Origin: Dechloromonas hortensis
GTDB lineage: Bacteria; Pseudomonadota; Gammaproteobacteria; Burkholderiales; Rhodocyclaceae
DNA: 64,000 nt
Direction: 5' to 3'
Assembly (NCBI RefSeq): GCF_009469765.1
Contig: NZ_SSSQ01000008.1
Span: 1-64,000 of the forward strand
The translations under genes and the position numbers were made by a program. The notes beneath the pieces are model-generated. The model did no database searches. It was not told where the DNA came from and worked only from the letters and a program-made list of their open reading frames with translations. This document shows positions 6,986 through 16,677 of the stretch, piece by piece. The stretch's first letter is position 1. Each line of letters starts with the position of its first letter.

Positions 6986-9706
6986 ATGCCTCTCTTATTG
7001 TTGGTGGACGGTTCGTCCTATCTCTATCGCGCTTTCCACGCCCTGCCCGACCTGCGCAACAAGGCCGGCGAGCCGACGGGCGCCATCTACGGCGTTTTGA
7101 ACATGCTACGCCGGCTGGAAAGCGACTACAAGGCAGACTACAAGGCCGTCGTCTTCGACGCCAAGGGCAAGACCTTCCGCGACGACTGGTATCCGGAATA
7201 CAAGGCCCACCGGCCGCCGATGCCGCCCGAGATGGTCAGCCAGATCGAACCGCTGCACGCCGCCATCCAGGCCGCCGGCTGGCCGCTGCTGATGGTCGAC
7301 GGCGTCGAGGCCGACGACGTGATCGGCACGCTGGCCACCAAGGCTGCGGTCGACGGCATCGAAACGCTGATTTCCACCGGCGACAAGGACCTGACCCAAC
7401 TGGTCAATCCGCTGGTCCGCTGGTACAACACAATGAGCAACGAACTGCTCGACGAAGCCGGCGTCGAAGCCAAATTCGGCGTGCCGCCGGGCAAGATCGT
7501 CGATTACCTGGCCCTGGTCGGCGATACCGTGGACGGCGTGCCCGGCGTCGCCAAATGCGGCCCGAAAACCGCACTGAAATGGCTCAACCAGTACGGGTCG
7601 CTCGACGAAATCGTCGCCCATGCCGACCAGATCGGTGGCGTCGTCGGCCAGAACCTGCGCGACCACCTCGGCTTCCTGCCGCTCGGACGGAAACTGGTCA
7701 CCGTCGCCTGCGACCTGTCGAACCTGCCGGCACCGACTAGCCTGGTCACGACCGCACGCGACACCGACACCCTGCGCGAACTCTATACCCGCTACCAGTT
7801 CCGCTCCTGGCTGGCCGAGATCGATGGCCCTGAAGCGGCTGCCGCCGTGCCGCCCAGGGAAGGTTTGGCCGCCACACCGACAGCGCCGGCCGGCGCCATC
7901 GCGGTCAGCTATGAAACGGTGCTGACCTGGCCGCAATTCGAAATCTGGCTGAACAAGATCGAAAGTGCCGAACTGACCGCGCTCGATACCGAAACGACCA
8001 GCCTCGATTCCTTCGCCGCCCGCATCGTCGGCATCTCGCTGTCGGTCAAGGTCGGCGAAGCCTGCTACATCCCGCTCGCCCACACCGCGCCCGGTGTCGC
8101 CGACCAGTTGCCGCGCGAGGCCGTGCTTGCCCGGCTAAAACCTTGGCTGGAGGCGGTCGACCGCCGGAAAGTGCTGCAGAACGCCAAGTACGACCAACAT
8201 GTCTTCGCCAACCACGACATCGTGCTGGCCGGCATCGCCCACGACACCATGCTGCAGAGTTACGTCCTTGAGTCCGACAAGGGCCACGACCTCGGCCAAT
8301 TGTGCAGCCGCCACCTCGGGCTGGAAACCATCGCCTATGAAGACCTCTGTGGCAAGGGCGCCAAGCAGATCGGCTTCGACCAGGTCGATCTCGAACGGGC
8401 CGCCACCTACGCCGCCGAGGACGCCGACGTCACGCTGCGCGTCCATCAGGCGCTACACCCGCAGTTTGCCGGCGAACAAGGCCTCTCCTACATTTACCAC
8501 GAGCTCGAAATGCCGGCCCGCCAGGTGATCTGGCAGATCGAACGCAACGGCATCCTGATAGACAGCAGCGTGCTTTCACGGCAAAGCCATGAAATGGGCC
8601 AGAAGATCATGGCGCTCGAAGCCCAGGCCTACGAGCTGGCCGGGCAGCCGTTCAACCTCGCTTCGCCAAAGCAGCTGGCCGAGATCCTGTTCGAAAAGCA
8701 GGGCCTGCCGGTCAAGAAGAAAACCCCGTCCGGTGGCCCGTCAACCGATGAGGAAGTGCTGACCGAACTGGCCCTCGACTACCCGCTGCCCAAGCTGCTG
8801 CTTGAACACCGCAGCCTGTCCAAGCTCAAGGGCACCTACACCGACAAACTGCCGCGCATGGTCAATCAACAGACCGGGCGAGTGCATACTCACTTCTCGC
8901 AGGCGGCAGTCGTTACCGGGCGCCTCGCCTCAAGCGACCCCAACCTGCAGAACATCCCGGTGCGCAGCGAGGAAGGCCGGAAAATCCGCACCGCCTTCAT
9001 CGCCCCGGCAGGCAGCAGCATCGTCTCGGCCGACTATTCGCAGATCGAACTGCGCATCATGGCGCATCTCTCGGGTGACGAGCGCCTGCTCGAGGCTTTT
9101 GCCCAAGGTGAGGACGTGCACCGCGCCACCGCTGGCGAAATTTTCGGCGTCACGCCGCTCGAAGTCGGCCCCGACCAGCGCCGCGTCGCCAAGAGCATCA
9201 ATTTCGGCCTGATCTACGGCATGAGCGCCTTCGGCCTGGCCCGCCAGCTCGGCCTGGAACGCAGCGCGGCGCAGACCTACATCGAACGCTATTTCAACCG
9301 TTACCCGGGCGTTGCCCGCTACATGGAAGAAGCTCGCGAAGCCGCCCGCCAGACCGGCTACGTCGAAACCGCCTTCGGCCGCCGGCTGTGGTTCCCGGAT
9401 ATCCGTTCGAGCAACGGAAATCGCCGCCAGGGCGCCGAGCGGGCCGCAATCAATGCACCGATGCAGGGCACGGCGGCCGACCTGATCAAGATGTCGATGA
9501 TCGCCGTCCAGAACTGGCTGGAAAAATCAGCCCTGCAATCCCGCCTCGTGCTGCAGGTGCATGACGAACTGGTGCTCGAAGTGCCGGATGGCGAACTGAA
9601 CGAGGTCCGCCTGCACTTGCCGCGCCTGATGGGCCAGGTCGCCGAGTTGAAGGTGCCGCTGGTCGTCGAGGTCGGCGTCGGAGCGAACTGGGAAGCGGCG
9701 CACTAG
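6986..9706 (+). CDS. polA: DNA polymerase I
   Basis: A full-length 906-residue Pol I. The N-terminal 5'-3' exonuclease domain (VDGSSYLYRAFHA onward) covers about residues 1-290. The 3'-5' exonuclease is apparently active, with DTETTSLD, NAKYDQHVF and YAAEDADVTL keeping the metal and catalytic acids. The polymerase domain shows motif A DYSQIELRIMAH, motif B RRVAKSINFGLIYGMS, and motif C QVHDELVLEVP. It serves in Okazaki-fragment maturation and repair synthesis. The ATG lacks a clear Shine-Dalgarno sequence. The 3' end overlaps the convergent GT9 gene by four bases. Confidence 0.98.
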   Translation: MPLLLLVDGSSYLYRAFHALPDLRNKAGEPTGAIYGVLNMLRRLESDYKADYKAVVFDAKGKTFRDDWYPEYKAHRPPMPPEMVSQIEPLHAAIQAAGWPLLMVDGVEADDVIGTLATKAAVDGIETLISTGDKDLTQLVNPLVRWYNTMSNELLDEAGVEAKFGVPPGKIVDYLALVGDTVDGVPGVAKCGPKTALKWLNQYGSLDEIVAHADQIGGVVGQNLRDHLGFLPLGRKLVTVACDLSNLPAPTSLVTTARDTDTLRELYTRYQFRSWLAEIDGPEAAAAVPPREGLAATPTAPAGAIAVSYETVLTWPQFEIWLNKIESAELTALDTETTSLDSFAARIVGISLSVKVGEACYIPLAHTAPGVADQLPREAVLARLKPWLEAVDRRKVLQNAKYDQHVFANHDIVLAGIAHDTMLQSYVLESDKGHDLGQLCSRHLGLETIAYEDLCGKGAKQIGFDQVDLERAATYAAEDADVTLRVHQALHPQFAGEQGLSYIYHELEMPARQVIWQIERNGILIDSSVLSRQSHEMGQKIMALEAQAYELAGQPFNLASPKQLAEILFEKQGLPVKKKTPSGGPSTDEEVLTELALDYPLPKLLLEHRSLSKLKGTYTDKLPRMVNQQTGRVHTHFSQAAVVTGRLASSDPNLQNIPVRSEEGRKIRTAFIAPAGSSIVSADYSQIELRIMAHLSGDERLLEAFAQGEDVHRATAGEIFGVTPLEVGPDQRRVAKSINFGLIYGMSAFGLARQLGLERSAAQTYIERYFNRYPGVARYMEEAREAARQTGYVETAFGRRLWFPDIRSSNGNRRQGAERAAINAPMQGTAADLIKMSMIAVQNWLEKSALQSRLVLQVHDELVLEVPDGELNEVRLHLPRLMGQVAELKVPLVVEVGVGANWEAAH

Positions 9707-10728
9707 CGCCGGGCGAGCAGCCGGCCGAAGGCGTCGACGGTCTCGTCGACGCTGATTTCCGAAACATCGTGTGACGGCTTTTGCAACAACTCGTAGGGCA
9801 CGCCCCAGGGGTGCCAGCGTGCCGCCGACGAATTGCCGAAGAAGCAGACCAGCGGCTTGCCGAGGCCGGCCGCGACGTGCATCGCACCGCCGTCGGAGAG
9901 CACCGCCGCATCGCACAGCGACAGGCCAGCGATCAGTTCCGACAGATGCTCGGTACGCAGTGGCGCCGCCGGGAGATCGGCCAGCGCCGCCAGCAGGCGT
10001 GCCGCCTTGCCGTCGTCACCGGGATGGAAGGGATTGTTCTCGTCGCCCGGCGACCAGAAGACCAGGAAACGCGCCCCATGCTGGGCGTGCAGGCGGTGTG
10101 CCAATTCGCTGAAACGCTCCACCGGCCAGCGCTGTTTTTCCTTGCGGGCGCTAATGTGCAGGGCGACCAGGGGGCCATTTCCCTGGGCGACCGCTGTCGG
10201 CAGTTGCTGGCGCAAGGCGGCGGCCTGCGCCGTATCGGCAGCGACGGTCAACGCCGGAATCGGGCCGGAAATGCCGAGCGGCGCCAGCAGCCGGAACATG
10301 TCTTCGGTTTCATGCAGCACGCCGCCATCGGCGTGCTCAATGGCCAGATCGATGCGGGCCGAAGTCGCCTGTTCAGTGACGAAGCCGACAATATGCTCGG
10401 GCGCCAGCATCCTGGCCAGTTTCAGCGAACGGCCGGCAAAACCGCTGGTCGCCAGAATGGCGTAGTCGAACTTCATCTGGCGCAATTGCCAAAGGAGCTT
10501 CGCCCGCCGCCAATAGGCCTGCCAGACCGACTCGCCCGCCGCATGCTTGCCCTTGGTGTAGGCAAAGATGGCGTCGAGATGTGGATTGCCGTGAATCGCC
10601 GGCTCGTTGTAGCTATTCACCAGCGCCGCGATATAGGCCTGCGGATACTGCCGGCGGATCGCTTCGAACAAGGGCGTCGTACAGATCAGGTCACCAATAT
10701 TGTCGCGGCGGATGATGAGGATTTTCAC
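9703..10728 (-). CDS. Glycosyltransferase family 9 (heptosyltransferase-like), distal gene of LPS operon
   Basis: A 341-residue GT9 protein. It opens with ILIIRRDNIGDLICTTPLF, the GT9 acceptor-side signature, and has the ADP-sugar-binding region SDGGAMHVAAGLGKPLVCFFGNSS near residues 277-300. GT9 enzymes add heptose, or related sugars, to LPS core. This is the last gene of the leftward LPS operon; its ATG overlaps the O-antigen ligase stop (10725-10728). Of the GT9 genes in this window only rfaQ is close to a named orthologue, so the sugar transferred here is undetermined. Confidence 0.85.
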   Translation of the reverse strand: MKILIIRRDNIGDLICTTPLFEAIRRQYPQAYIAALVNSYNEPAIHGNPHLDAIFAYTKGKHAAGESVWQAYWRRAKLLWQLRQMKFDYAILATSGFAGRSLKLARMLAPEHIVGFVTEQATSARIDLAIEHADGGVLHETEDMFRLLAPLGISGPIPALTVAADTAQAAALRQQLPTAVAQGNGPLVALHISARKEKQRWPVERFSELAHRLHAQHGARFLVFWSPGDENNPFHPGDDGKAARLLAALADLPAAPLRTEHLSELIAGLSLCDAAVLSDGGAMHVAAGLGKPLVCFFGNSSAARWHPWGVPYELLQKPSHDVSEISVDETVDAFGRLLARR

Positions 10729-12017
10729 GCCTTGGCACTTTCATCGCGCAACGCTAATGCCATTCCGGCAATCGCCACAGCCAAGTTGGCCACCCCACCA
10801 ACCCAGTACCCATTATTTATATTGCTCAAAAAATAACCAACCAAGGTCAGCAAAAGGACGCCTCCCCAACGACCAATCGCATCCTGCTTGCGGACAAGGT
10901 GGGCACAGGCACCGACAACCAGACCCCAGAAAGCGAGTACTAAGATCAGGCCAATCACACCAATCTCAAAAACCACCTGCAAAGGATAATTATGCGGGTT
11001 CACTCGACCATAGGACGCAGTATCCGCATCACCCAGATAATACTGAGCCAGATCAGGATCCTCGGCATGCCAGCGGCTGGCAAATCCTCCGTCATTAATG
11101 GCCCAAGCCAGCTTTTTCCATCCATAGCCAAAACCCAGCCACGGCCGTTCCCGAATCACTTCCACGACCCCTTGCCAAACCGCCAAGCGCAAACCCAAAC
11201 CCTGGTTGGTAACATAGGTTTCTGGGTTGGCCAGCGACTTATACTTATTCAGATAACCTAGATCAGCCTGACTGTAGAGGCCAATCAATAGCGTCCCCAA
11301 CAGAGCTGCCAAGGCCAATAGCATGCGGTACCGCCGCGCCAGAAGAAACCCAATGGCCACGGTTAAGGTAACGATCAGGATGGAACTGCGCGAACCATAA
11401 AGTGCCGTCAGTAGCAAAACAAACAGAATCAGGATAATCGTCCCGGCCCGCAAAACGATACGCATCGGCAGCAGCACGGCAATCCCGATCAACAAGGGCA
11501 GATAGACCGAGGCCGAGGCAGCGTACCCCCCCCAGAAAGCATTATGCCGGCGCGGAGCCTCCTCGATACTCGCCGAAAACAGTGCCGCAAAACCGCTATC
11601 GAGGATTTCACCAACCGATAACACCGAGACGGCAACGAATCCGGCCAGCGCAATCAGCAGGGAACAGCGCACATCACTCTCTGTCCGGACTAAACGCCAG
11701 GCTCCAGCGACTAGCAGTATCTGGAGGAACAGATCCCTGCTAATTGCATGCAGACTATCGGCTGGATAAGGCCCAATCACCGATACGAACACTGCCCAAA
11801 GCACAATTAGCCCCCCCGGGATCCAGCCACCCCGGTTCCCAACCCGACGTTCCGACGGCACCATCCGCCAAAGTGCCAATAGGGCAACCAGCAAAGCGAC
11901 GAAAGCGGCATTGCGCAAAGCACCAAATTTGTTGAACGGCAGCAAGAAGAGCGCGAGCCCCCACGCCAGCCATGCCAGTTGGTGAAATCCGTGTAGTTCG
12001 CTAAACTTAGCGTTCAC
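10725..12017 (-). CDS. O-antigen ligase family protein (WaaL/Wzy_C-type)
   Basis: A 430-residue polytopic membrane protein with roughly ten to twelve hydrophobic segments and a large periplasmic loop containing NPHNYPLQVVFEIGVIG. The loop has the conserved His of the Wzy_C/O-antigen ligase fold, and an upstream HNAFWGGYAAS is also typical. Such proteins join undecaprenyl-linked polysaccharide to lipid A-core on the periplasmic face, or polymerise it. No wzx or wzy neighbour is in view, so ligase is favoured over polymerase from its place in a core operon, but this is inference. Base composition is more AT-rich than the flanks. Confidence 0.8.
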   Translation of the reverse strand: MNAKFSELHGFHQLAWLAWGLALFLLPFNKFGALRNAAFVALLVALLALWRMVPSERRVGNRGGWIPGGLIVLWAVFVSVIGPYPADSLHAISRDLFLQILLVAGAWRLVRTESDVRCSLLIALAGFVAVSVLSVGEILDSGFAALFSASIEEAPRRHNAFWGGYAASASVYLPLLIGIAVLLPMRIVLRAGTIILILFVLLLTALYGSRSSILIVTLTVAIGFLLARRYRMLLALAALLGTLLIGLYSQADLGYLNKYKSLANPETYVTNQGLGLRLAVWQGVVEVIRERPWLGFGYGWKKLAWAINDGGFASRWHAEDPDLAQYYLGDADTASYGRVNPHNYPLQVVFEIGVIGLILVLAFWGLVVGACAHLVRKQDAIGRWGGVLLLTLVGYFLSNINNGYWVGGVANLAVAIAGMALALRDESAKA

Positions 12018-13078
12018 CTTGCCCTCCCACCTTTCAGGCCTTGATAGACCTCGATAACTCGTTGCGCGACAACGTCATAGGTATAGTTTTGGCGAACATG
12101 CCGGTAACCATTGTCGGCAATACGCCGTAACTCGGCTGGCGCCGCAAGGTAGCGACGTAGCTGAGCTTTCAGGTCGCTGACATCACCATAAGTCCCAACA
12201 TGCTCGCCCGGCATCAGGAACTCATCCATCTCCCGCGATTCGTCCGTCAATAAAAACGCCCCGCTGGCCGGTACTTCAAAAATTCGCATGTTCATGCCGC
12301 TCCGGGCTTTTCCAGCACCCGCCCCCCAGTTGGTGACATTGAAAACCACACGCGACTGGTTATACAGCATATTGAGTGGCTCACCATCGATCCAGCGCCC
12401 CTTTACAGCCGCTAACAAACGTCGATTGGTCAAATTATTACGACGCCATTTCCGGCCGTAAATCACCACGTTAGGAGTAACTTCAAGAATTGCCTCCAGA
12501 TGGCGCTGGCGATGTGGAGACCAGTTGCCGACAAAACAGACATCATATTTTTTTTCGACTGCAGATAGGCGATAGAATCGCTCTGGATTTACTACGTGAC
12601 TCAGGTAACTGGCATTCGGAAAACCAGCCTGGAGCAGTGTTTCGGTTGCCGCGCGGCTGATAAAAAAGTACCAAGCGAAAAACTCGGCCTCACGTAGTGC
12701 CTCAGCAACACGCTCTTCGCGCTCAACCCACCAACCAATCAGGGTTGGTGCCTTAGCCAACACGTCATGATTGAAATTAATACCACGCACAAGAAAAACT
12801 GCATCTGGAGATAACTCAGCGATTTTCGCAGCAAGGCGATTACTACGGTGATTTTGATGCGCCAAAGGGTGCTTTGAAAATACGGTTTTATGCTTTGGTA
12901 AAACACGGAAATTATGGAACTGCTTATTAATCTTACGAATAACCCAGCGATCAAACCAATGCGTTTGATCTGCTAGTAAAAAGTCGGCGACAACACCGTG
13001 GCGTGCAAAAGCCTCGGCAAGATTAGCGATAATCGGCGGATTAGCTGAATAAACGATAAGAATTTTTTTCAAATACAT
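12014..13078 (-). CDS. CgeB-like glycosyltransferase (GT1/GT4 type)
   Basis: A 354-residue GT-B glycosyltransferase of the CgeB/Glyco_trans_1_2 kind. The C-terminal domain shows YDVCFVGNWSPHRQRHLEAI, NVTNWGAGAGKARSGMNMRIFEVPASGAFLLTD split by the usual spacing, and a terminal helix after RHVRQNYTY. It overlaps the O-antigen ligase by four bases. The coding sequence and the 108 bases upstream are markedly AT-rich compared with the surrounding GC-rich genes, with many AAA/AAT codons, suggesting acquired sequence. No good Shine-Dalgarno precedes the ATG. The substrate is unknown. Confidence 0.78.
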   Translation of the reverse strand: MYLKKILIVYSANPPIIANLAEAFARHGVVADFLLADQTHWFDRWVIRKINKQFHNFRVLPKHKTVFSKHPLAHQNHRSNRLAAKIAELSPDAVFLVRGINFNHDVLAKAPTLIGWWVEREERVAEALREAEFFAWYFFISRAATETLLQAGFPNASYLSHVVNPERFYRLSAVEKKYDVCFVGNWSPHRQRHLEAILEVTPNVVIYGRKWRRNNLTNRRLLAAVKGRWIDGEPLNMLYNQSRVVFNVTNWGAGAGKARSGMNMRIFEVPASGAFLLTDESREMDEFLMPGEHVGTYGDVSDLKAQLRRYLAAPAELRRIADNGYRHVRQNYTYDVVAQRVIEVYQGLKGGRAR

Positions 13079-13186
13079 TTAATTAGTATTTACAGATAGA
13101 CCAATCGGTCTTTGCCGGATAAGTCTCGACAAGCATCAGATCGAATGAGCAAAAACTGACTTATTTTTCCCAACTACTTCATACCT

Positions 13187-14311
13187 TTAATTAATGTGTT
13201 TTTCTGCAAGAAGGCGAAGGGCAGCGTCGGCTATCCGATCTGACGACACATTGACAATGCAGGAGCGAGTACCAATCCGGCAGGAGTATGGGGCTTTAAA
13301 TATATGGGCACATGGAACACAAGGCAGTTTTTCCTGAAGGATGACGGCATGCTTATTGACCGGCCGAGTTTCTCGCATATTGCAAGGACCAGCCAAGGAA
13401 ACCAATGGAATATTAAGGCTATCGGCCATATAAGTTAGTCCAGAATCAACCCCAATAAAGACATCCAAACGCCCTAGCAATGCGGGTACAGCATCTAGCG
13501 AGAAAATGCCGCAACTGTCGATGACACGAGGTGAAGCCAGTTTTTTGATCAGCTCATCGGCCAAGGAGCGATCCCCGAGCCCTCCCAACAAAACAATACA
13601 TATTGTTGGGTCTCTTTCCAGCAACGTTCGACATACACCTTCGAGCAACGGCAAACCAAGCTCCTTTAACTTGTTTGCAGCACTAATGGCTACGCCTCCT
13701 AGACTCATACTAGTCAGACAGCCGGCGGCGCTCAGGAATTCCGAAACGGATTGCTCGGCACCGGGAGAAGCGATCACCTCCTTGCGCATATCAACCAAAT
13801 GACAACCAAGTAACGCAACCAATTTTGCATAACTTAATCCGATAAGCTGGTTGCCATCGTGGAGAACACTATCGGTCCACAAACGTTGCGCAAAGCGAGT
13901 ACTTTTCCCCATCAGATTCGGGGTTAGCCCGAGACGCCGCGGAATACCACTCATTGCCAAAATAAATGGCCACGCCAGCCCGCCACTACAGCAAATTGCG
14001 ACATCCGGTCGTAGTTGCCTAATTTGCCGAATCCGGAACCACTTATGCCGCCAACCAGATAAGCTACCGGAAGGAATTTCTAATAGCTGGTCGAAGAAGG
14101 GCAGTTGGGCCGCCAAGGCCATATTGACAGGATGCAGAGCCACTACAATATGAGCTTTTGGAAAAGATTTCCTCAGTTCACGAAGCAATGGTGTAGTACA
14201 GACAAAATCACCAATTTTTCCTGTCTGAACAACCAGGATAGTCCGTATCTCGGCCCCCACCCGACGCCTTACGAAAGGCAACACCAAGAGTGCTAAAAGT
14301 ACGTAGAGCAA
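13187..14311 (-). CDS. Glycosyltransferase family 9 protein with N-terminal membrane anchor
   Basis: A 374-residue GT9 protein. A short hydrophobic N-terminus (LYVLLALLVLPFV) precedes the GT9 opening TILVVQTGKIGDFVCTTPLL, and the nucleotide-sugar end of the fold is IGVDSGLTYMADSLNIPLVSLAGP. The start is TTG (14311), strongly supported by AAGGAG six bases upstream. A cluster of cysteines lies near the C-terminus (LPCVPCAHIFKAPYSCRIGTRSC), like the metal-site-bearing tails of some heptosyltransferase-like proteins. It belongs to the AT-rich distal half of the LPS operon. Confidence 0.8.
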   Translation of the reverse strand: MLYVLLALLVLPFVRRRVGAEIRTILVVQTGKIGDFVCTTPLLRELRKSFPKAHIVVALHPVNMALAAQLPFFDQLLEIPSGSLSGWRHKWFRIRQIRQLRPDVAICCSGGLAWPFILAMSGIPRRLGLTPNLMGKSTRFAQRLWTDSVLHDGNQLIGLSYAKLVALLGCHLVDMRKEVIASPGAEQSVSEFLSAAGCLTSMSLGGVAISAANKLKELGLPLLEGVCRTLLERDPTICIVLLGGLGDRSLADELIKKLASPRVIDSCGIFSLDAVPALLGRLDVFIGVDSGLTYMADSLNIPLVSLAGPCNMRETRPVNKHAVILQEKLPCVPCAHIFKAPYSCRIGTRSCIVNVSSDRIADAALRLLAEKHIN

Positions 14312-14334
14312 TCTCTACTCCTTACCTATAAATA

Positions 14335-15531
14335 TCATTCAAACACTTCGGCCAGCACCTGTGCCACGCCATTGACGTAGGCATCGATCGAAAAGCCTGC
14401 CTCGACGCGACGCCGACCAGCCTCACCCATCGCCCGCCGCAACAGCGGATCGCCGAGCAGGCGGCGCAGTGCGGCGGTCAGTGCCGGCACGTCAGCGTAG
14501 GCGTAGAGCAGACCGGTTTCTTCATTAACGATCAATTCGCGCGTGCCAGTGACATCGGAGCCGACCACAGGCTTACCGGCCAGCATGGCTTCGAGCACGA
14601 CGCGCGGCAGGCCTTCCTTGCTCGAACACAGGACGCAGACATCCATCGCCTGCACCCAGGCCAACGGCACCGGCTGAAAGCCGACAAAGCCGACCAGCTC
14701 GCCCAAGCCAAGATGCTGGCTCAGGCCTTCCAGTTCGGCGCGCTGCGGCCCTTCGCCGAGGATCAGGCAACTGACCGGCAGCCCCTCGTCTTTCAGCTTG
14801 GCCAGGGCCTGCAGCAGATGGGCGACACCCTTGCGCGCGGTCAGTTGCCCGACCGTACCGATGACCAGGCGCTGCGTTGTCGGCGGCAACTTGATCGGCG
14901 CCGGCAGTGCGGCTCGGCAGTCGATCGCGTTATGCACGACACGCAGCCGGTGCTCGGCGACATGCTGGGCGGCGAGGACGTCGGCGACGCCTTGCGACAC
15001 GCAGATGATGCGGGTCGCGACGCGATTGACGATGGCCGCCTCACCCAGTTGCAGCGTCGGCTCGATGCGGCAATGCTGAACGACCGGCAGGCCGGCCGCC
15101 TCGCCGGCCAGATAGCCTTCCAGGTTAGAGGATGGCTGGTTGTTCATGTAGAGCAGATCGAAACCGCCCTCTTCGAGCAGCGTGCGCAACGCGGCGACGC
15201 GCGGCTTGATCCGCCACTGCATTTCGATGGCCAGCACAGCCCGCTTCTTGAGTCGGGCCGACCACGACAAAATGCCGCGCGCCAGTTCCTTGGCCAGCTT
15301 TGCCCACAGCGGCTGCTTACGCGTCGGCAGCAGGCGCAGCGGAATGCCGATCTCGGCCAGTTCCTCGGACAATAGCCGGCCATCCCTACCCTTGCGGTAA
15401 TCCTTGTAGAAACAGCAGGTCACGGCGAAACGTTGGCGGTCGAGGCGCTTGAGCAGTTCGAACATGCTGTTGGTGCCGCCGCCCCACTCGTTGCCGGTAT
15501 CGAGCAGCAGAATGCGTTTTGGCTGGCTCAT
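14335..15531 (-). CDS. Glycosyltransferase family 4 protein
   Basis: A 398-residue GT4 (WaaG/PimB-like GT-B) enzyme. It begins MSQPKRILLLDTGNEWGGGT; the donor-binding half has VIGTVGQLTARKGVAHLLQA and the E-x7-E region SSKEGLPRVVLEAMLAGKPVV. Start 15531 was preferred because this ATG overlaps the upstream gene's stop (ATGA) and starts the Rossmann fold; a longer reading to 15654 adds 41 unlikely residues. It probably extends the LPS core or outer polysaccharide from a nucleotide sugar in the cytosol. Confidence 0.85.
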   Translation of the reverse strand: MSQPKRILLLDTGNEWGGGTNSMFELLKRLDRQRFAVTCCFYKDYRKGRDGRLLSEELAEIGIPLRLLPTRKQPLWAKLAKELARGILSWSARLKKRAVLAIEMQWRIKPRVAALRTLLEEGGFDLLYMNNQPSSNLEGYLAGEAAGLPVVQHCRIEPTLQLGEAAIVNRVATRIICVSQGVADVLAAQHVAEHRLRVVHNAIDCRAALPAPIKLPPTTQRLVIGTVGQLTARKGVAHLLQALAKLKDEGLPVSCLILGEGPQRAELEGLSQHLGLGELVGFVGFQPVPLAWVQAMDVCVLCSSKEGLPRVVLEAMLAGKPVVGSDVTGTRELIVNEETGLLYAYADVPALTAALRRLLGDPLLRRAMGEAGRRRVEAGFSIDAYVNGVAQVLAEVFE

Positions 15532-16676
15532 GCGGTTTTTCGGCTCAGAATGCTGTCCACCGCAGCAATCACCTCGTCGACCGCGATGTTGTCCATGCAG
15601 ATCGGCTCGGCGTAGGGGCAGTTCTTGGAAAAACAGGGATCGCAGGTCCGCCATTTGCGAATCACGACATGCTGCTCCAAATCGTAGCCGGGGCCGGAGC
15701 GGGCCGGGTCGGAGACGGCAAACAGCGCGACGACCGGCGTCTCGACGGTAACCGCCAGATGCATCGGCCCGGTGTCACCGGTAACCAGCAAACTGGCCCG
15801 CTTGAGCAAGGCCGGCAAGGCGACCAGCGGCAACTGGCCGGCCGAGGCCCAGGCCCGCGTACCGCCGGCGAGCGGTGCGGCGGCCTCGATGCCGGCCGCC
15901 ACTTCCTGGCACAGCGCCGCTTCGGCCGGCGAACCGGTGACCACGAAGCGCAACTCCGGCCAGCGTTGCGCAAGTTGCGCCGCCGCAGCGATGAAGCGCG
16001 AACGCGGCCAGCGTCGGCTCATCGTCGAGGCGCCGGGCTGGAAGGCGACGATGTTCGCCTGCTGCCAGCCCCGTTCGGCCAGCGCCTTGTCCAATGCCTC
16101 GGCGCCTGCGGCATGCAGCGGCACCGTCATGCGCGGCGAGAAATCGCCGAGCGCGCCGGCCAGCCTGGCCACCGCCAGGCGCTGCTCGATGCCGTGGCCG
16201 AGATCGTCCCAGCCCAGTACCGGCTCGCGGTTGCTGAGCAGGAAATTCCAGCGGTTGTTGTTGGGCAGCTTGAAGACGTAGCGGGCACCGGAGAGATAGG
16301 CCAACGGCGTCGCCTGCGGCTCGTTGCCATGGAAGATGGCGGCGAGGTCGTAGCCCTTCAGGCTCTTCGCCGTACGGGCGAAACCGCGCCATTTGCCATC
16401 GTAGGGCAGCAGTTCATCGACCCCGGCCAGCCCGGTGAACAGGGCCTGCAACGCCGGATGGACGAGCAGCGTGATGTGAGCCTGCGGATAAGTCTGGCGC
16501 AGCGCGCGCAGGCCGGGCGTGGACAGCAGCGTGTCGCCGAGCGCCGTGCAGGAAATGGCGAGAATGCGGCGGATGGCCGGGCTGCCGAGTTCACCAGCCG
16601 GACGCGGGCGTTTGTCGAGCGCCCGCTTGATTTTCAGCCAACGGTAAAGCAGCGGTTCCCTCAGGCGCAGGCGCAT
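15528..16676 (-). CDS. Glycosyltransferase family 9 (heptosyltransferase-like)
   Basis: A 382-residue GT9 protein with ILAISCTALGDTLLSTPGLRAL near residues 40-60, a mid-domain FQPGASTMSRRWP that contacts the nucleotide sugar, and LLVTGDTGPMHLAVTVETPVVALF. The C-terminus has a Cys-rich tail (RTCDPCFSKNCPYAEPICM) like that of the neighbouring GT9 at 13187. It overlaps the downstream GT4 by four bases and is separated from the deacetylase by one base. A role in LPS inner core or outer chain assembly is likely; the sugar is unknown. Confidence 0.83.
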   Translation of the reverse strand: MRLRLREPLLYRWLKIKRALDKRPRPAGELGSPAIRRILAISCTALGDTLLSTPGLRALRQTYPQAHITLLVHPALQALFTGLAGVDELLPYDGKWRGFARTAKSLKGYDLAAIFHGNEPQATPLAYLSGARYVFKLPNNNRWNFLLSNREPVLGWDDLGHGIEQRLAVARLAGALGDFSPRMTVPLHAAGAEALDKALAERGWQQANIVAFQPGASTMSRRWPRSRFIAAAAQLAQRWPELRFVVTGSPAEAALCQEVAAGIEAAAPLAGGTRAWASAGQLPLVALPALLKRASLLVTGDTGPMHLAVTVETPVVALFAVSDPARSGPGYDLEQHVVIRKWRTCDPCFSKNCPYAEPICMDNIAVDEVIAAVDSILSRKTA

Positions 16677-16677
16677 C

